A stretch of 49,780 nucleotides of DNA. Origin: Candidatus Celaenobacter antarcticus (GTDB lineage: Bacteria > Cloacimonadota > Cloacimonadia > JGIOTU-2). The notes beneath the pieces were generated by a model. It was not told where the DNA came from. It saw nothing but the letters and a program-made list of their open reading frames with translations, and made no database searches. This document shows positions 29,407 through 38,384 of this stretch, piece after piece (the stretch's first letter is position 1; each line of letters begins with the position of its first letter). Location of the stretch: NCBI GenBank assembly GCA_030765865.1, contig JAVCDK010000038.1, positions 1 to 49,780 of the forward strand, read 5' to 3'. The position numbers and the translations under genes were made by a program.

Positions 29407-30503
29407 GAGAACTTGAATTATATTTTGGACCTCAGCATCTCGGAATGGTGGGGAACTTTAGCATAACACTCAAAGTGGAAGGTGATAGAATAATAAAAGC
29501 AAGTGCGAACCCGGGATATTTACACCGTGGATTTGAAAAACTGATGGAACAGAGAACCTGGATACAAAACTTCCCATTAGTATGCCGAATAAATGTTGTG
29601 GAACCTGATCACATGGAATTGATTTATTCCATGGGTGTGGAAAAATTGGCAGGGATTGAAGTTCCGAAAAAAGGTAAATATATCAGAAGTATCTACTGTG
29701 AGATGGCTCGAGTTGCATCACATTTATTTGGAGCATGGGCTTATGCTAATATGCTTGGCTTTGACACTGTTGCGAATTGGGCAATGTATCATAGGGATCT
29801 TCTGCTGGATATGTTCGAAGAACTTACCGGTGCAAGAGTTTATCATATTTACATACGTCCCGGTGGAGTAAGACGGGATTTTCCAGATGGATTTACTGAT
29901 AGATTAGTAAAAACATTACACAAAATCGGCGGGAAAGTACCAGATTATAATGCTCTTTTTTTTGAAAATAGATTGTTTAAAGAAAGAGCAGAAGGAATCG
30001 GAGTTGTTACACGTGAAGAAGCAATTCGTATGGGTGCTGTAGGGCATACCATAAAAGCAATTGGAATGGAGTATGACATTAGAAAAATAGAGCCCTACGC
30101 TGCATATGATCAGGTGGATTTTAATATTCCAACCAGAACTGGCGGAGATGCTTATTCTCGGCTTTTAGCAATCCGAGATGATATGATCGAAAGTGTTCAT
30201 ATGATATTCAAGCTTATAGATAAAATGCCCACTAATGGTGAGGTTTGTACTAAAACCCCAAATCCGTTCAAATGGAAAGTACCAGCCGGAGAAGCTTATG
30301 TAAGATGTGAATCATCCCGTGGTGAATTGGGACTTTACATGGTGAGTAATGGGGGAGATAAACCTTATAGAGTTCATTTTAATACACCATCGTATAATCA
30401 CGGTCTTACGGTTTTGGAAAAAGCGCTTGAAGGTGAAAGCATTGCTGATGTAGGCAATATTATGATTAGTTTGTATGTAGTACCTCCAGAAATAGATCGA
30501 TAA
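29403..30503 (+). CDS. NuoD / group 4 hydrogenase large-subunit homolog lacking [NiFe] ligands (MbxL position)
   Basis: LYFGPQHLGMVGNFSITLKVEGDRI; N-terminal motif is LVCRINVVEPDH instead of RICGIC; C-terminus SLYVVPPEIDR instead of DPCxxC. Confidence 0.92.
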   Translation: MRELELYFGPQHLGMVGNFSITLKVEGDRIIKASANPGYLHRGFEKLMEQRTWIQNFPLVCRINVVEPDHMELIYSMGVEKLAGIEVPKKGKYIRSIYCEMARVASHLFGAWAYANMLGFDTVANWAMYHRDLLLDMFEELTGARVYHIYIRPGGVRRDFPDGFTDRLVKTLHKIGGKVPDYNALFFENRLFKERAEGIGVVTREEAIRMGAVGHTIKAIGMEYDIRKIEPYAAYDQVDFNIPTRTGGDAYSRLLAIRDDMIESVHMIFKLIDKMPTNGEVCTKTPNPFKWKVPAGEAYVRCESSRGELGLYMVSNGGDKPYRVHFNTPSYNHGLTVLEKALEGESIADVGNIMISLYVVPPEIDR

Positions 30504-30522
30504 TAAAAAAATGGAATGATAT

Positions 30523-32382
30523 ATGAATAAGACAAATTTTTTAAATCCTTTTAAGGCAATAAAATATCTTTTTGAAAAACCAAAAACACTAAGATACCCG
30601 TTTGAAACAAAAGAGATTGCTGACAGATATAGAGGATTTCATAAAAATGACTGGGATAAATGTACCGGATGCGGAAATTGCGCTGATATATGTCCTAATA
30701 AAGCTATCATTATGGTTAAAATTGATGAACTGATAGCAAAACCGGAAGAAGGCATGAAAGATGAAAGGCCTCAATTAGATTATGGAAGGTGCTGTTTCTG
30801 TGGTTTGTGCGTTGATATTTGTCCACCCGGATCCCTATCTCTCACTAAAGATTTTTTTCATATTCATTTTGATACAGATACTTTTAAATTTATTCCAAAA
30901 GATGAAAAAAATAATAAAGAAATTTTTAAATCTGAGGATGATTATTCCATTTTTAATGCAAGCCTTTCTCACCGAAAAGAGAATTATGGAGGATTCTCCC
31001 CTGATATACGTTATGCTTTGTTTGAACCTGATAGAATAGAAATGCCTGAGATAGAACCTGATGAGCGTAAATTATCTTTTATTGAGCAGGTGATTGGATA
31101 TGATAAAGATCAGGCCAGAGAAGAAGCAGGGCGATGTTTGGAATGTAAACTTTGTGAAGAAGCTTGTCCTGCTCATCTTAAAATATCAGATTATATTGAT
31201 GCAATATATCGCGAAGAACCAAAAGAATCACTTGAGAAAATATTTGAGGATAATCCAATTCCTTCAATCTGCGGAAGAATATGTATGGCACATTGTGAAG
31301 ATGCCTGTTCATTACATATAAGAGGAGATTCACTTGCTATCAGATGGATTAAAAGATATGCTGCTGATACTATTAAAAATTTCAAAGAAGAACTTGAGAT
31401 ACATCCAGGCAAACCTACAGGAAAGAAAATTGGTATCATAGGTGCCGGTCCAAGTGGCTTGTCATTGGCATACTTTCTACGGCTTCAAGGTCATGAAGTT
31501 GTTGTTTATGATGAATTAACTGGTGGCGGGGGAGCAATCAGAATAGGTCCACCAGCATATAGACTTCCTCTTGAGGCAATTGATAAAGATGTTAATTATA
31601 TAAAATCTTTGGGAGTTGAGTTTAATTTTAATACTAAAGTAGGAAGAGATGTAAAATTTGAAGATATATTTAAGAGTAATGATGCTGTCTTCATTGGAAT
31701 TGGAAACACAATAAGTTTTTCTACAAGAGTTCCAAATTCAGATAAATGCATATTTGCTCTTGATTTTCTAAAAGATAATAAAATTGGCGAAATGAGGAAA
31801 GTTGATAAAAATGTTATAGTCATTGGTGGTGGAAATGTAGCAATGGATGTGGCAAGAGAAACTACAAGACTTCAGCATATTCAATATCCAGGACAAGAAG
31901 TAGTAACTAAAACAGTCTCATTAGAAGATTGGGATGAATTGCCGGCTACGGATTTGGAAATAAAAGAAGCAAAAGAAGAAGGTATTAAATTTAATCCAGC
32001 TTGGGGTCCAAAAGAAGTTGTACTTGATGATAAAGGAAACATTTCTGGACTTTTATGTAAGAAAGTGAAGTCAGTGTTTGACGAAGATGGAAAATTTTCT
32101 CCTACTTTTTACGAAGAAAAGGAAAAATTTTTAGAAGGTGGTATGATAATCGAAGCAATTGGGCAAAGACCTGATTTTTCATTTCTTCCTGATGAACTGA
32201 ATAAAAAACTGGAATTCACAGAAAGAAGGAAAGTAAAAGTAGATGAAAATGGGATGACAACTATCCCCAAAATCTTTGCCGGAGGCGATATAGTTAACAT
32301 TAATTTAGATGCAGTTACAGCAATTGCAGATGCAAAAATCGCCGCAGAGGGCATAAATAAATATTTTAACAAAAATCAATAA
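30523..32382 (+). CDS. Fusion of a NuoI/MbxN-like 2x[4Fe-4S] subunit to a GltD/NfnB-like NAD(P)H flavoprotein
   Basis: CTGCGNCADICPNKAI...CCFCGLCVDICPPGSL, then CLECKLCEEACPA, CGRICMAHCEDAC, KKIGIIGAGPSGLSLAYFLRLQGHEVVVYD, VIVIGGGNVAMDVARE, IFAGGDIVN. Confidence 0.92.
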   Translation: MNKTNFLNPFKAIKYLFEKPKTLRYPFETKEIADRYRGFHKNDWDKCTGCGNCADICPNKAIIMVKIDELIAKPEEGMKDERPQLDYGRCCFCGLCVDICPPGSLSLTKDFFHIHFDTDTFKFIPKDEKNNKEIFKSEDDYSIFNASLSHRKENYGGFSPDIRYALFEPDRIEMPEIEPDERKLSFIEQVIGYDKDQAREEAGRCLECKLCEEACPAHLKISDYIDAIYREEPKESLEKIFEDNPIPSICGRICMAHCEDACSLHIRGDSLAIRWIKRYAADTIKNFKEELEIHPGKPTGKKIGIIGAGPSGLSLAYFLRLQGHEVVVYDELTGGGGAIRIGPPAYRLPLEAIDKDVNYIKSLGVEFNFNTKVGRDVKFEDIFKSNDAVFIGIGNTISFSTRVPNSDKCIFALDFLKDNKIGEMRKVDKNVIVIGGGNVAMDVARETTRLQHIQYPGQEVVTKTVSLEDWDELPATDLEIKEAKEEGIKFNPAWGPKEVVLDDKGNISGLLCKKVKSVFDEDGKFSPTFYEEKEKFLEGGMIIEAIGQRPDFSFLPDELNKKLEFTERRKVKVDENGMTTIPKIFAGGDIVNINLDAVTAIADAKIAAEGINKYFNKNQ

Positions 32383-32399
32383 CATCAAAAGGAGTTATT

Positions 32400-32786
32400 A
32401 TGCTAAAATTGTTAAAAGCAAAAGATATCATGATGAAGGAAGTAATAACTATTGGACCAGATATTCTATTAAAAAAAGCAATAAAAAAATTACTTGAGAA
32501 TGAAATTAGTAGTATGCCTGTAGTAGATGACACAGGGGAAATGGTAGGTATTATTTCTTGTGTAGATATTCTTAATTTAGCATTCGATGGTTATCTCAGT
32601 AATACAAAAGTTGAAATGGTTATGACAAAGAATGTTGTTTATTTTAAACCTGACACAAATGTAGAGGAAATTGCTTTTGCTATTTCTAAAAACCATTTCC
32701 ATAGAATACCAATTGTTAAGGATGGTAGAATAGTAGGAATTGTTTCGCGAAGAGATATTATTAAAAGTGTGCTTTCGTTTATATGA
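32400..32786 (+). CDS. Stand-alone tandem CBS domain protein
   Basis: KAKDIMMKEVITIGPDILLKKAIKKLLENEISSMPVVDDTGEMVGIIS...HFHRIPIVKDGRIVGIVSRRDIIKSV. Confidence 0.92.
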   Translation: MLKLLKAKDIMMKEVITIGPDILLKKAIKKLLENEISSMPVVDDTGEMVGIISCVDILNLAFDGYLSNTKVEMVMTKNVVYFKPDTNVEEIAFAISKNHFHRIPIVKDGRIVGIVSRRDIIKSVLSFI

Positions 32787-32952
32787 AAATTGAATTAATT
32801 ATTAAAATCTCAATTGAGACACATAACATATATTGATGAAAAATGAAAATAAAATTTGCGAAAAAGAATAGCCACGAGATCATACCAAGAGAGTTTATCC
32901 TAAGTATTGTCAGTGTTAGCTTGTGGCATAATTACGAAGGAAAGACAGTATC

Positions 32953-33459
32953 ATGAAAAGATTATTTGTAGATATACCTAAGCTTCTAAAAGAAGAAAGT
33001 CTCGAATGCATTGATTGTGAATATCTGTATCACGAAGGGGCTAATCGCGGTGTATTTTCTATTGTAGAAATCGCAGAATTCGGTGCTTATTGCCGCCAGT
33101 GCAAGGAATCTTTCTGCATCGAAGCGTGCCCCAATGACGCACTTGAGCATAGCAAGACCAACATGATATTGCGTCATAATATGCGCTGCGTTGGTTGTAA
33201 AAGCTGTATACTTGCATGCCCTTTTGGTACGATCTTTCCAGAGGTTATTAACTATATTTCTCAAAAATGTGATTTCTGTTTAAATCAATTGGAAATTGAT
33301 CCAAACTATGTTCCGCTTTGTGTAAAAACTGCACCAAATGAGACTTTGAAAATGGTCGATATAGATAAAGATGATCCTGAAAATAATATTTATCTTGTCG
33401 GCAGCAGAATGGCAGTAAAGACACATCATTGGCGCAACAAAGTCGGGAAAAATAAATAG
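32953..33459 (+). CDS. HycB/CooF-like 4Fe-4S electron-transfer protein
   Basis: CRQCKESFCIEACPNDALEHS, CVGCKSCILACPFGTIFP, CDFCLNQLE. Confidence 0.88.
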   Translation: MKRLFVDIPKLLKEESLECIDCEYLYHEGANRGVFSIVEIAEFGAYCRQCKESFCIEACPNDALEHSKTNMILRHNMRCVGCKSCILACPFGTIFPEVINYISQKCDFCLNQLEIDPNYVPLCVKTAPNETLKMVDIDKDDPENNIYLVGSRMAVKTHHWRNKVGKNK

Positions 33460-33487
33460 TGTAGGATGGCAAGGTTCAGGAGATAAT

Positions 33488-34417
33488 ATGCTAAAATATT
33501 TGTTCTATTTGCTCGTGTTCCCGGGTTTTCTGTTTGCATCTGTATTCGGTCTTATCGTAGGATGGATAGAGAGAAAGGTCAGCGCACGAGTACAATTCCG
33601 TGTTGGTCCTCCATTTTTTCAGAATTTTTATGATGTATTCAAGCTGTGGGGAAAAGAGATCATTCTTATAAGGAGTACACCCTATTTCATATTTGTCATT
33701 GCACCGATCATTGCCTTTGCAACAGTAGTTATGACCTCTACGATCGTGGGTGTGGCTTTTTTCTACCGAGTCGGCATCGGGGGAGATCTGATTTTCATAG
33801 TATATCTCATGGTCATATACTCCGTCGCGCTGATACTTGGAGCATCCTCGACCGGTAATGTATATTGCAGCATCGGCGCCGGAAGAGAAATGAAAATGCT
33901 CATTGCCGACGAACTGGCTTTCATACTGGTTATTTTTGTCCCGATCATTCGGGCAGGATATAAGATCGATCTTACACAAATTTTGGCATATCAAAGCGAC
34001 AATGGCATGATCGTTGGAACTGCATCAGGTATTATTGCATTCATTGTCGGGATACTCTGCCTTCAAGCGAAAATGGGTATGGTGCCCTTTGATATTGCGG
34101 AAGCAGAAACTGAAATTGTCGGAGGTCCGCTCATGGAGTATTCCGGTCCATTGCTTGCATTCTGGAAACTGGCGCATTATATGATGTATGTTTTTCTGCC
34201 AATGCTACTTGTGATCCTTTTCTGTGGCGGCATGAGCTTTGCATCCTTTGGCACGATCATGGCAGGGATAGGAAAGTATCTACTTATTGTTGTGCTTATG
34301 ATACTGATAAGAAATACAAATCCCCGTGTGCGTATTGATTCTGCAATTAATTTCTTCTGGAAATGGGCAAGCCCCCTTGCTCTTATCGCCGTAATTCTGG
34401 CAATCATAGGAGTGTAA
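33488..34417 (+). CDS. NuoH-like membrane subunit of hydrogenase complex 2 (MbhM-type)
   Basis: ERKVSARVQFRVGPPFFQNFYDVFKLWGKE; MVPFDIAEAETEIVGGPLMEYSG. Confidence 0.92.
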   Translation: MLKYLFYLLVFPGFLFASVFGLIVGWIERKVSARVQFRVGPPFFQNFYDVFKLWGKEIILIRSTPYFIFVIAPIIAFATVVMTSTIVGVAFFYRVGIGGDLIFIVYLMVIYSVALILGASSTGNVYCSIGAGREMKMLIADELAFILVIFVPIIRAGYKIDLTQILAYQSDNGMIVGTASGIIAFIVGILCLQAKMGMVPFDIAEAETEIVGGPLMEYSGPLLAFWKLAHYMMYVFLPMLLVILFCGGMSFASFGTIMAGIGKYLLIVVLMILIRNTNPRVRIDSAINFFWKWASPLALIAVILAIIGV

Positions 34418-34420
34418 ATT

Positions 34421-34840
34421 ATGGCTTTTTATAATAAAATTATTAAGAAATCAATCTGGGTTTTCCATGTAAGTGCAAGCCCTTGTAACAACTGCGATAT
34501 AGAAATTCTCGATCTGATCACACCCGGATATGATGTGGAGCGCTTCGGTATCAAACTGGTCGGCTCAGTCCGGCATGCTGATGTACTTCTTGTGACTGGC
34601 ATAGTATCTTATAAAGTTGCACCCCGTATCAAACAGTTGTACGAACAAGCTGCCAAACCTATTTTTGTAATCGGTATCGGGACGTGCACAGCAGGTGGCG
34701 CAACCTTCAAAACAAGTTATAATAAAGCAGGAGTCCCACTTGATAAAGTTATTCCTGTAAATGCCTATGTGACGGGATGCCCTCCCAAACCAGAAGCTAT
34801 GATCGACGGCGTATTAAAATTGTTAGGAACATTAAAATGA
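34421..34840 (+). CDS. [NiFe] hydrogenase small subunit, NuoB-like (MbhJ-type)
   Basis: SASPCNNCDIEILDLITPGYDVERFG, GIGTCTAGG, VTGCPPKPEAMIDGVLKLLG. Confidence 0.92.
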   Translation: MAFYNKIIKKSIWVFHVSASPCNNCDIEILDLITPGYDVERFGIKLVGSVRHADVLLVTGIVSYKVAPRIKQLYEQAAKPIFVIGIGTCTAGGATFKTSYNKAGVPLDKVIPVNAYVTGCPPKPEAMIDGVLKLLGTLK

Positions 34841-35286
34841 GCGATAAAGGCACAGAATTTTTTGAAAAATTTCAAGATAAAATAACGAGAGTTATTAAGA
34901 AGCCAAGAAGAAATTATTTCAATGTAAAGAACGAGGACATTTGGGAGATTGCAGATTATCTCTTCAATACAATGGGCTGCCGCCTCTCTGTCTGCACTGC
35001 TACTGAGGTGTATGACGGGCTCGAAGTTCTTTACCATTTCTCTGATGATACAACTGGAATTTATTATAATCCACGTGTGAAAACCAGTCTTGAAAATCCT
35101 GAAATAAATTCAATAACACCACTGATCGAAGGTGCAAACTGGATCGAAAGAGAAATGTACGATCTTTTTGGTATTAAGTTCAAAGGACATCCCGATTTGA
35201 AAAAATTGCTGACCATCAACAATCCGCATTTTAGTGAGGATGACCATCCAATGCGTTTTAATCGCAACAGAACAAAAGAGAAGTAA
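34837..35286 (+). CDS. NuoC-like subunit (MbhK-type)
   Basis: EGANWIEREMYDLFGIKFKGHPDLKKLL; ATGA overlap with upstream gene. Confidence 0.88.
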   Translation: MSDKGTEFFEKFQDKITRVIKKPRRNYFNVKNEDIWEIADYLFNTMGCRLSVCTATEVYDGLEVLYHFSDDTTGIYYNPRVKTSLENPEINSITPLIEGANWIEREMYDLFGIKFKGHPDLKKLLTINNPHFSEDDHPMRFNRNRTKEK

Positions 35287-35310
35287 CAGGTTTATGCAGA
35301 GGAGCATGTA

Positions 35311-36528
35311 ATGAGTAAATGCAGAATTCCTTTAGGTCCTTTTCATCCTTTGTTGGAAGAAGCGGAATTCTTTGATATAAAAGTCGAAGGTGAAAAAGTC
35401 GTTGATATTGAGATGGAAACCGGTTGGATGCATAGAGGTCATGAGAAAATCTCGGAAACCAAGTCATATACGCAGTCAATCTTCTTGGTGGAGCGTATTT
35501 GCGGGATTTGTTCGACTTCGCATCCCTTTGCCGCAACCCATGCGATGGAAGATATAGATAATGTAGAAATACCTGAACGGGCACAATATATACGAATTTT
35601 TATCGGAGAGATGGAAAGAATTCACAGCCATCTTCTCTGGCTCGGTCTTGCGGGACATTTTATAGGATATGACACTCTCTGGATGTGGGCATGGAGATAC
35701 CGCGAACCGGTTCTTCAAATTTTTGAAAAGGTATCGGGCAACAGAAATCATTATGCAATGTTCCGTGTCGGTGGAGTAAGCAGAGATTTCGATAATGCAT
35801 TAATCCCCGAAATTCATCCTACACTCGATATGATTGAAAAGAAAATGCTCATGATCGCCGGTGCCGCTAAAGATGATCCTGTTTTGCGTTCACGCCTTAA
35901 AGGAGTTGGTGTCCTGACAAAAGAAGATGCAATAAATTACTGCGCAACTGGTCCTACTGCCCGTGCATCCGGTGTGGATATTGATGTGCGACGTGATGAC
36001 GGTCTGGAGTATGATCTAATAAATCTTGATGTTATAGTATTGCCTAATGGCGATGTATATGATAAGCTTGTTTTACGTGTACTGGAAATTATTGAATCGG
36101 TAAAAATTGCACGGCAATGTCTTGATGCATTCCCGAAAGTTGGAGGAGAATATCTTAATAAGGTAAAACACATTTCTCCTGGTGAAGGAATAGGACGTTA
36201 TGAAGCTCCTCGCGGTGAAGTGTTTCATTATATTCGCAGTGATGGTTCGAACCGTCCTCTTCGTCATAAAGTGCGTGCTCCCAGTTTTTCAAACATCCCA
36301 ACTTACAAAGCATCCTGTGTAGGCATTCCACTTGCTGACGCACTTATCACTCTTGCTGCTGTCGATCCTTGCTATTGCTGTACAGAGCGCAGTATTCGTG
36401 TTGTCGATAAAAATAACAAAAAATTAGAACATAATCTATTAACCATGTCTCGTGAGAAAACTGCACATATTAAGAAAGTAGTTGCCGGCAGCGAGAAAAC
36501 ACCCATCGATAGAATTTTTGAAGATTAG
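35311..36528 (+). CDS. Group 4 [NiFe] hydrogenase catalytic large subunit (MbhL/HycE-type)
   Basis: ERICGICSTSHPFAATHAME and DPCYCCTERSIRVV: both CxxC metal-binding motifs intact, with C-terminal extension after CTER. Confidence 0.94.
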   Translation: MSKCRIPLGPFHPLLEEAEFFDIKVEGEKVVDIEMETGWMHRGHEKISETKSYTQSIFLVERICGICSTSHPFAATHAMEDIDNVEIPERAQYIRIFIGEMERIHSHLLWLGLAGHFIGYDTLWMWAWRYREPVLQIFEKVSGNRNHYAMFRVGGVSRDFDNALIPEIHPTLDMIEKKMLMIAGAAKDDPVLRSRLKGVGVLTKEDAINYCATGPTARASGVDIDVRRDDGLEYDLINLDVIVLPNGDVYDKLVLRVLEIIESVKIARQCLDAFPKVGGEYLNKVKHISPGEGIGRYEAPRGEVFHYIRSDGSNRPLRHKVRAPSFSNIPTYKASCVGIPLADALITLAAVDPCYCCTERSIRVVDKNNKKLEHNLLTMSREKTAHIKKVVAGSEKTPIDRIFED

Positions 36529-36553
36529 GATTTCAAGAAGAAAGGGTACATAA

Positions 36554-38368
36554 ATGTGGAATAATTATCTATTTTTGCTTGTCGTTATCCCGATAATTGC
36601 AACCATTATTAATCTTTTTGTACCAAAGATTATAAAGAAGCTTATCACTCTTGCAGCTGTGATATGGTCGCTCGTGCTGAGCATCAAAGTGTTCAGCGCA
36701 ACTACATTGAGCTTTTCCTTATTTGGCTCAACGATTTTCCAGACTGATACATTATCAAAGTTCATTTTGCTTTTTATAAACATTTTGAGCACGATCATAT
36801 TGATTTACTGTCTTAAAAATGTAAAAAAGGAATATGAAGGAAATTTCTTCTTACTTTTCGCACTGACTGTCAGTTTCTGCAATGGCGTTGCCCTGAGTTC
36901 CAATATGATCGCTTTCCTTATTTTCTGGGGACTTTCCGGTTTGCTTGTGTATCTATTCGGTATTTTGAATGCTCCGAGAAGTGCAGAAAGTTCACGAAAA
37001 GCATTTATCGTCCTTGGAACATCAGACGTGCTTCTTCTTTTTGGTTTGGCTGTCATGTATGTTATGACGCAGAATAGCAATTTATACTTAACGAAAATTG
37101 CATTATCAAATGTTTTAACTTATATTGCATTTTTCTGTTTATTACTTGCCTCATTTGCAAAGGCAGGGGCATTTCCTATGCATACATGGGTGCCCGATTT
37201 TGCCAAGGATGCACCTATCGAAAGTGTCGCACTTCTTCCTGCTGCTTTAGACAAACTTTTAGGTATATATCTTCTTGCACGTATAATGAATTCTTTATTC
37301 GTTTATCCATTTGTGATAAGGGCAATTGTTATGATACTTGGTGCGTTGACCATTATCATTGCCGTTATGATGGCTTTAGTTCAACATAACGGACGGAAAC
37401 TTCTTGGATATCACGCAGTGAGCCAGGTCGGTTACATGGTACTCGGTCTTGGAACAGGCAATCCGATCGGCATAATTGGTGGTTTGTTTCACATGGTAAA
37501 CCATGCAATATATAAATCAAGCTTATTTCTATCATTCGGCTCAGTTGAAAAGAGAACCGGCACTCCCGAACTCGATAAATTAGGGGGGCTTGCAAAGAAA
37601 ATGCCACTCACTTTTGTCGCCGCACTGATTGGGGCACTATCAATTTCTGGCGTTCCGCCATTTAACGGATTCTTTTCAAAATGGATGGTTTACCAGGGAG
37701 TTCTTATTACAGCTTCTCAACAGGGCAAAATATGGCAGATCGTGATGAATGTGTGCTTTGTTCTTGCCATATTCGGAAGTGCATTAACACTTGCAAGTTT
37801 TATTAAATTTCTCCACTCTACCTTCCTTGGCAAATTGCCGAAAAAATATGAAGGCGTGAAGGAGATCAGCTTCAATAACTGGTTTGCAAATCTTTTACTA
37901 GGAGCTCTTTGTCTGATCTTCGGTGTGTTTGTTTTTGCAATTCCTGTAAAATTATTCTTGCTGCCAATAATTGGCGCGGGTACTATTAAAACATTGCTTC
38001 TTGGATTTTACAGTTCAAAGATTATACTTTACTTCTTTGCAGCATCCATACTGCTCGGTCTTATCATCTATATTGTATTTAAGAAGATCAGATTCGATGA
38101 TGAATATGTCGGCACCTATCCTACAACCGACGAGCACAGGGCTACAGGTGTAGAGTTCTACAATGAAGTCTCTTCGATGAAACCATTCGATAAGATCTTC
38201 GAGTGGGCAAATAAGAAATATTTTGATATATATAAATGGGGAACGATGTTTTCCCTATGGCTTGGTGGCGTGTTCCATAAGCTGCATTCGGGTTTATTAC
38301 ACACTTATGCGATTTGGACGCTTGCGGGTTTAGTTGTTGTCACCATAATTTTGTTAAGTGCAATTTAG
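36554..38368 (+). CDS. NuoL/HyfB-like antiporter subunit of complex 2 with C-terminal MbhI-like helix region
   Basis: HTWVPDFAKDAPIESVALLPAALDKLLGIYLLARI, GRKLLGYHAVSQVGYMVLGLGTGNPIGIIGGLFHMVNHAIYKSSLF. Confidence 0.9.
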   Translation: MWNNYLFLLVVIPIIATIINLFVPKIIKKLITLAAVIWSLVLSIKVFSATTLSFSLFGSTIFQTDTLSKFILLFINILSTIILIYCLKNVKKEYEGNFFLLFALTVSFCNGVALSSNMIAFLIFWGLSGLLVYLFGILNAPRSAESSRKAFIVLGTSDVLLLFGLAVMYVMTQNSNLYLTKIALSNVLTYIAFFCLLLASFAKAGAFPMHTWVPDFAKDAPIESVALLPAALDKLLGIYLLARIMNSLFVYPFVIRAIVMILGALTIIIAVMMALVQHNGRKLLGYHAVSQVGYMVLGLGTGNPIGIIGGLFHMVNHAIYKSSLFLSFGSVEKRTGTPELDKLGGLAKKMPLTFVAALIGALSISGVPPFNGFFSKWMVYQGVLITASQQGKIWQIVMNVCFVLAIFGSALTLASFIKFLHSTFLGKLPKKYEGVKEISFNNWFANLLLGALCLIFGVFVFAIPVKLFLLPIIGAGTIKTLLLGFYSSKIILYFFAASILLGLIIYIVFKKIRFDDEYVGTYPTTDEHRATGVEFYNEVSSMKPFDKIFEWANKKYFDIYKWGTMFSLWLGGVFHKLHSGLLHTYAIWTLAGLVVVTIILLSAI

Positions 38369-38384
38369 TTTTAAGGAGGCTTAA

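Noticed and set aside
29403-30503. Calling this ORF a [NiFe] hydrogenase large subunit
   Set aside because: All four ligand cysteines are missing; only 35311-36528 qualifies
33491-33994. 167-aa minus-strand ORF
   Set aside because: Antisense shadow of the NuoH-like gene; composition typical of reverse-frame reading
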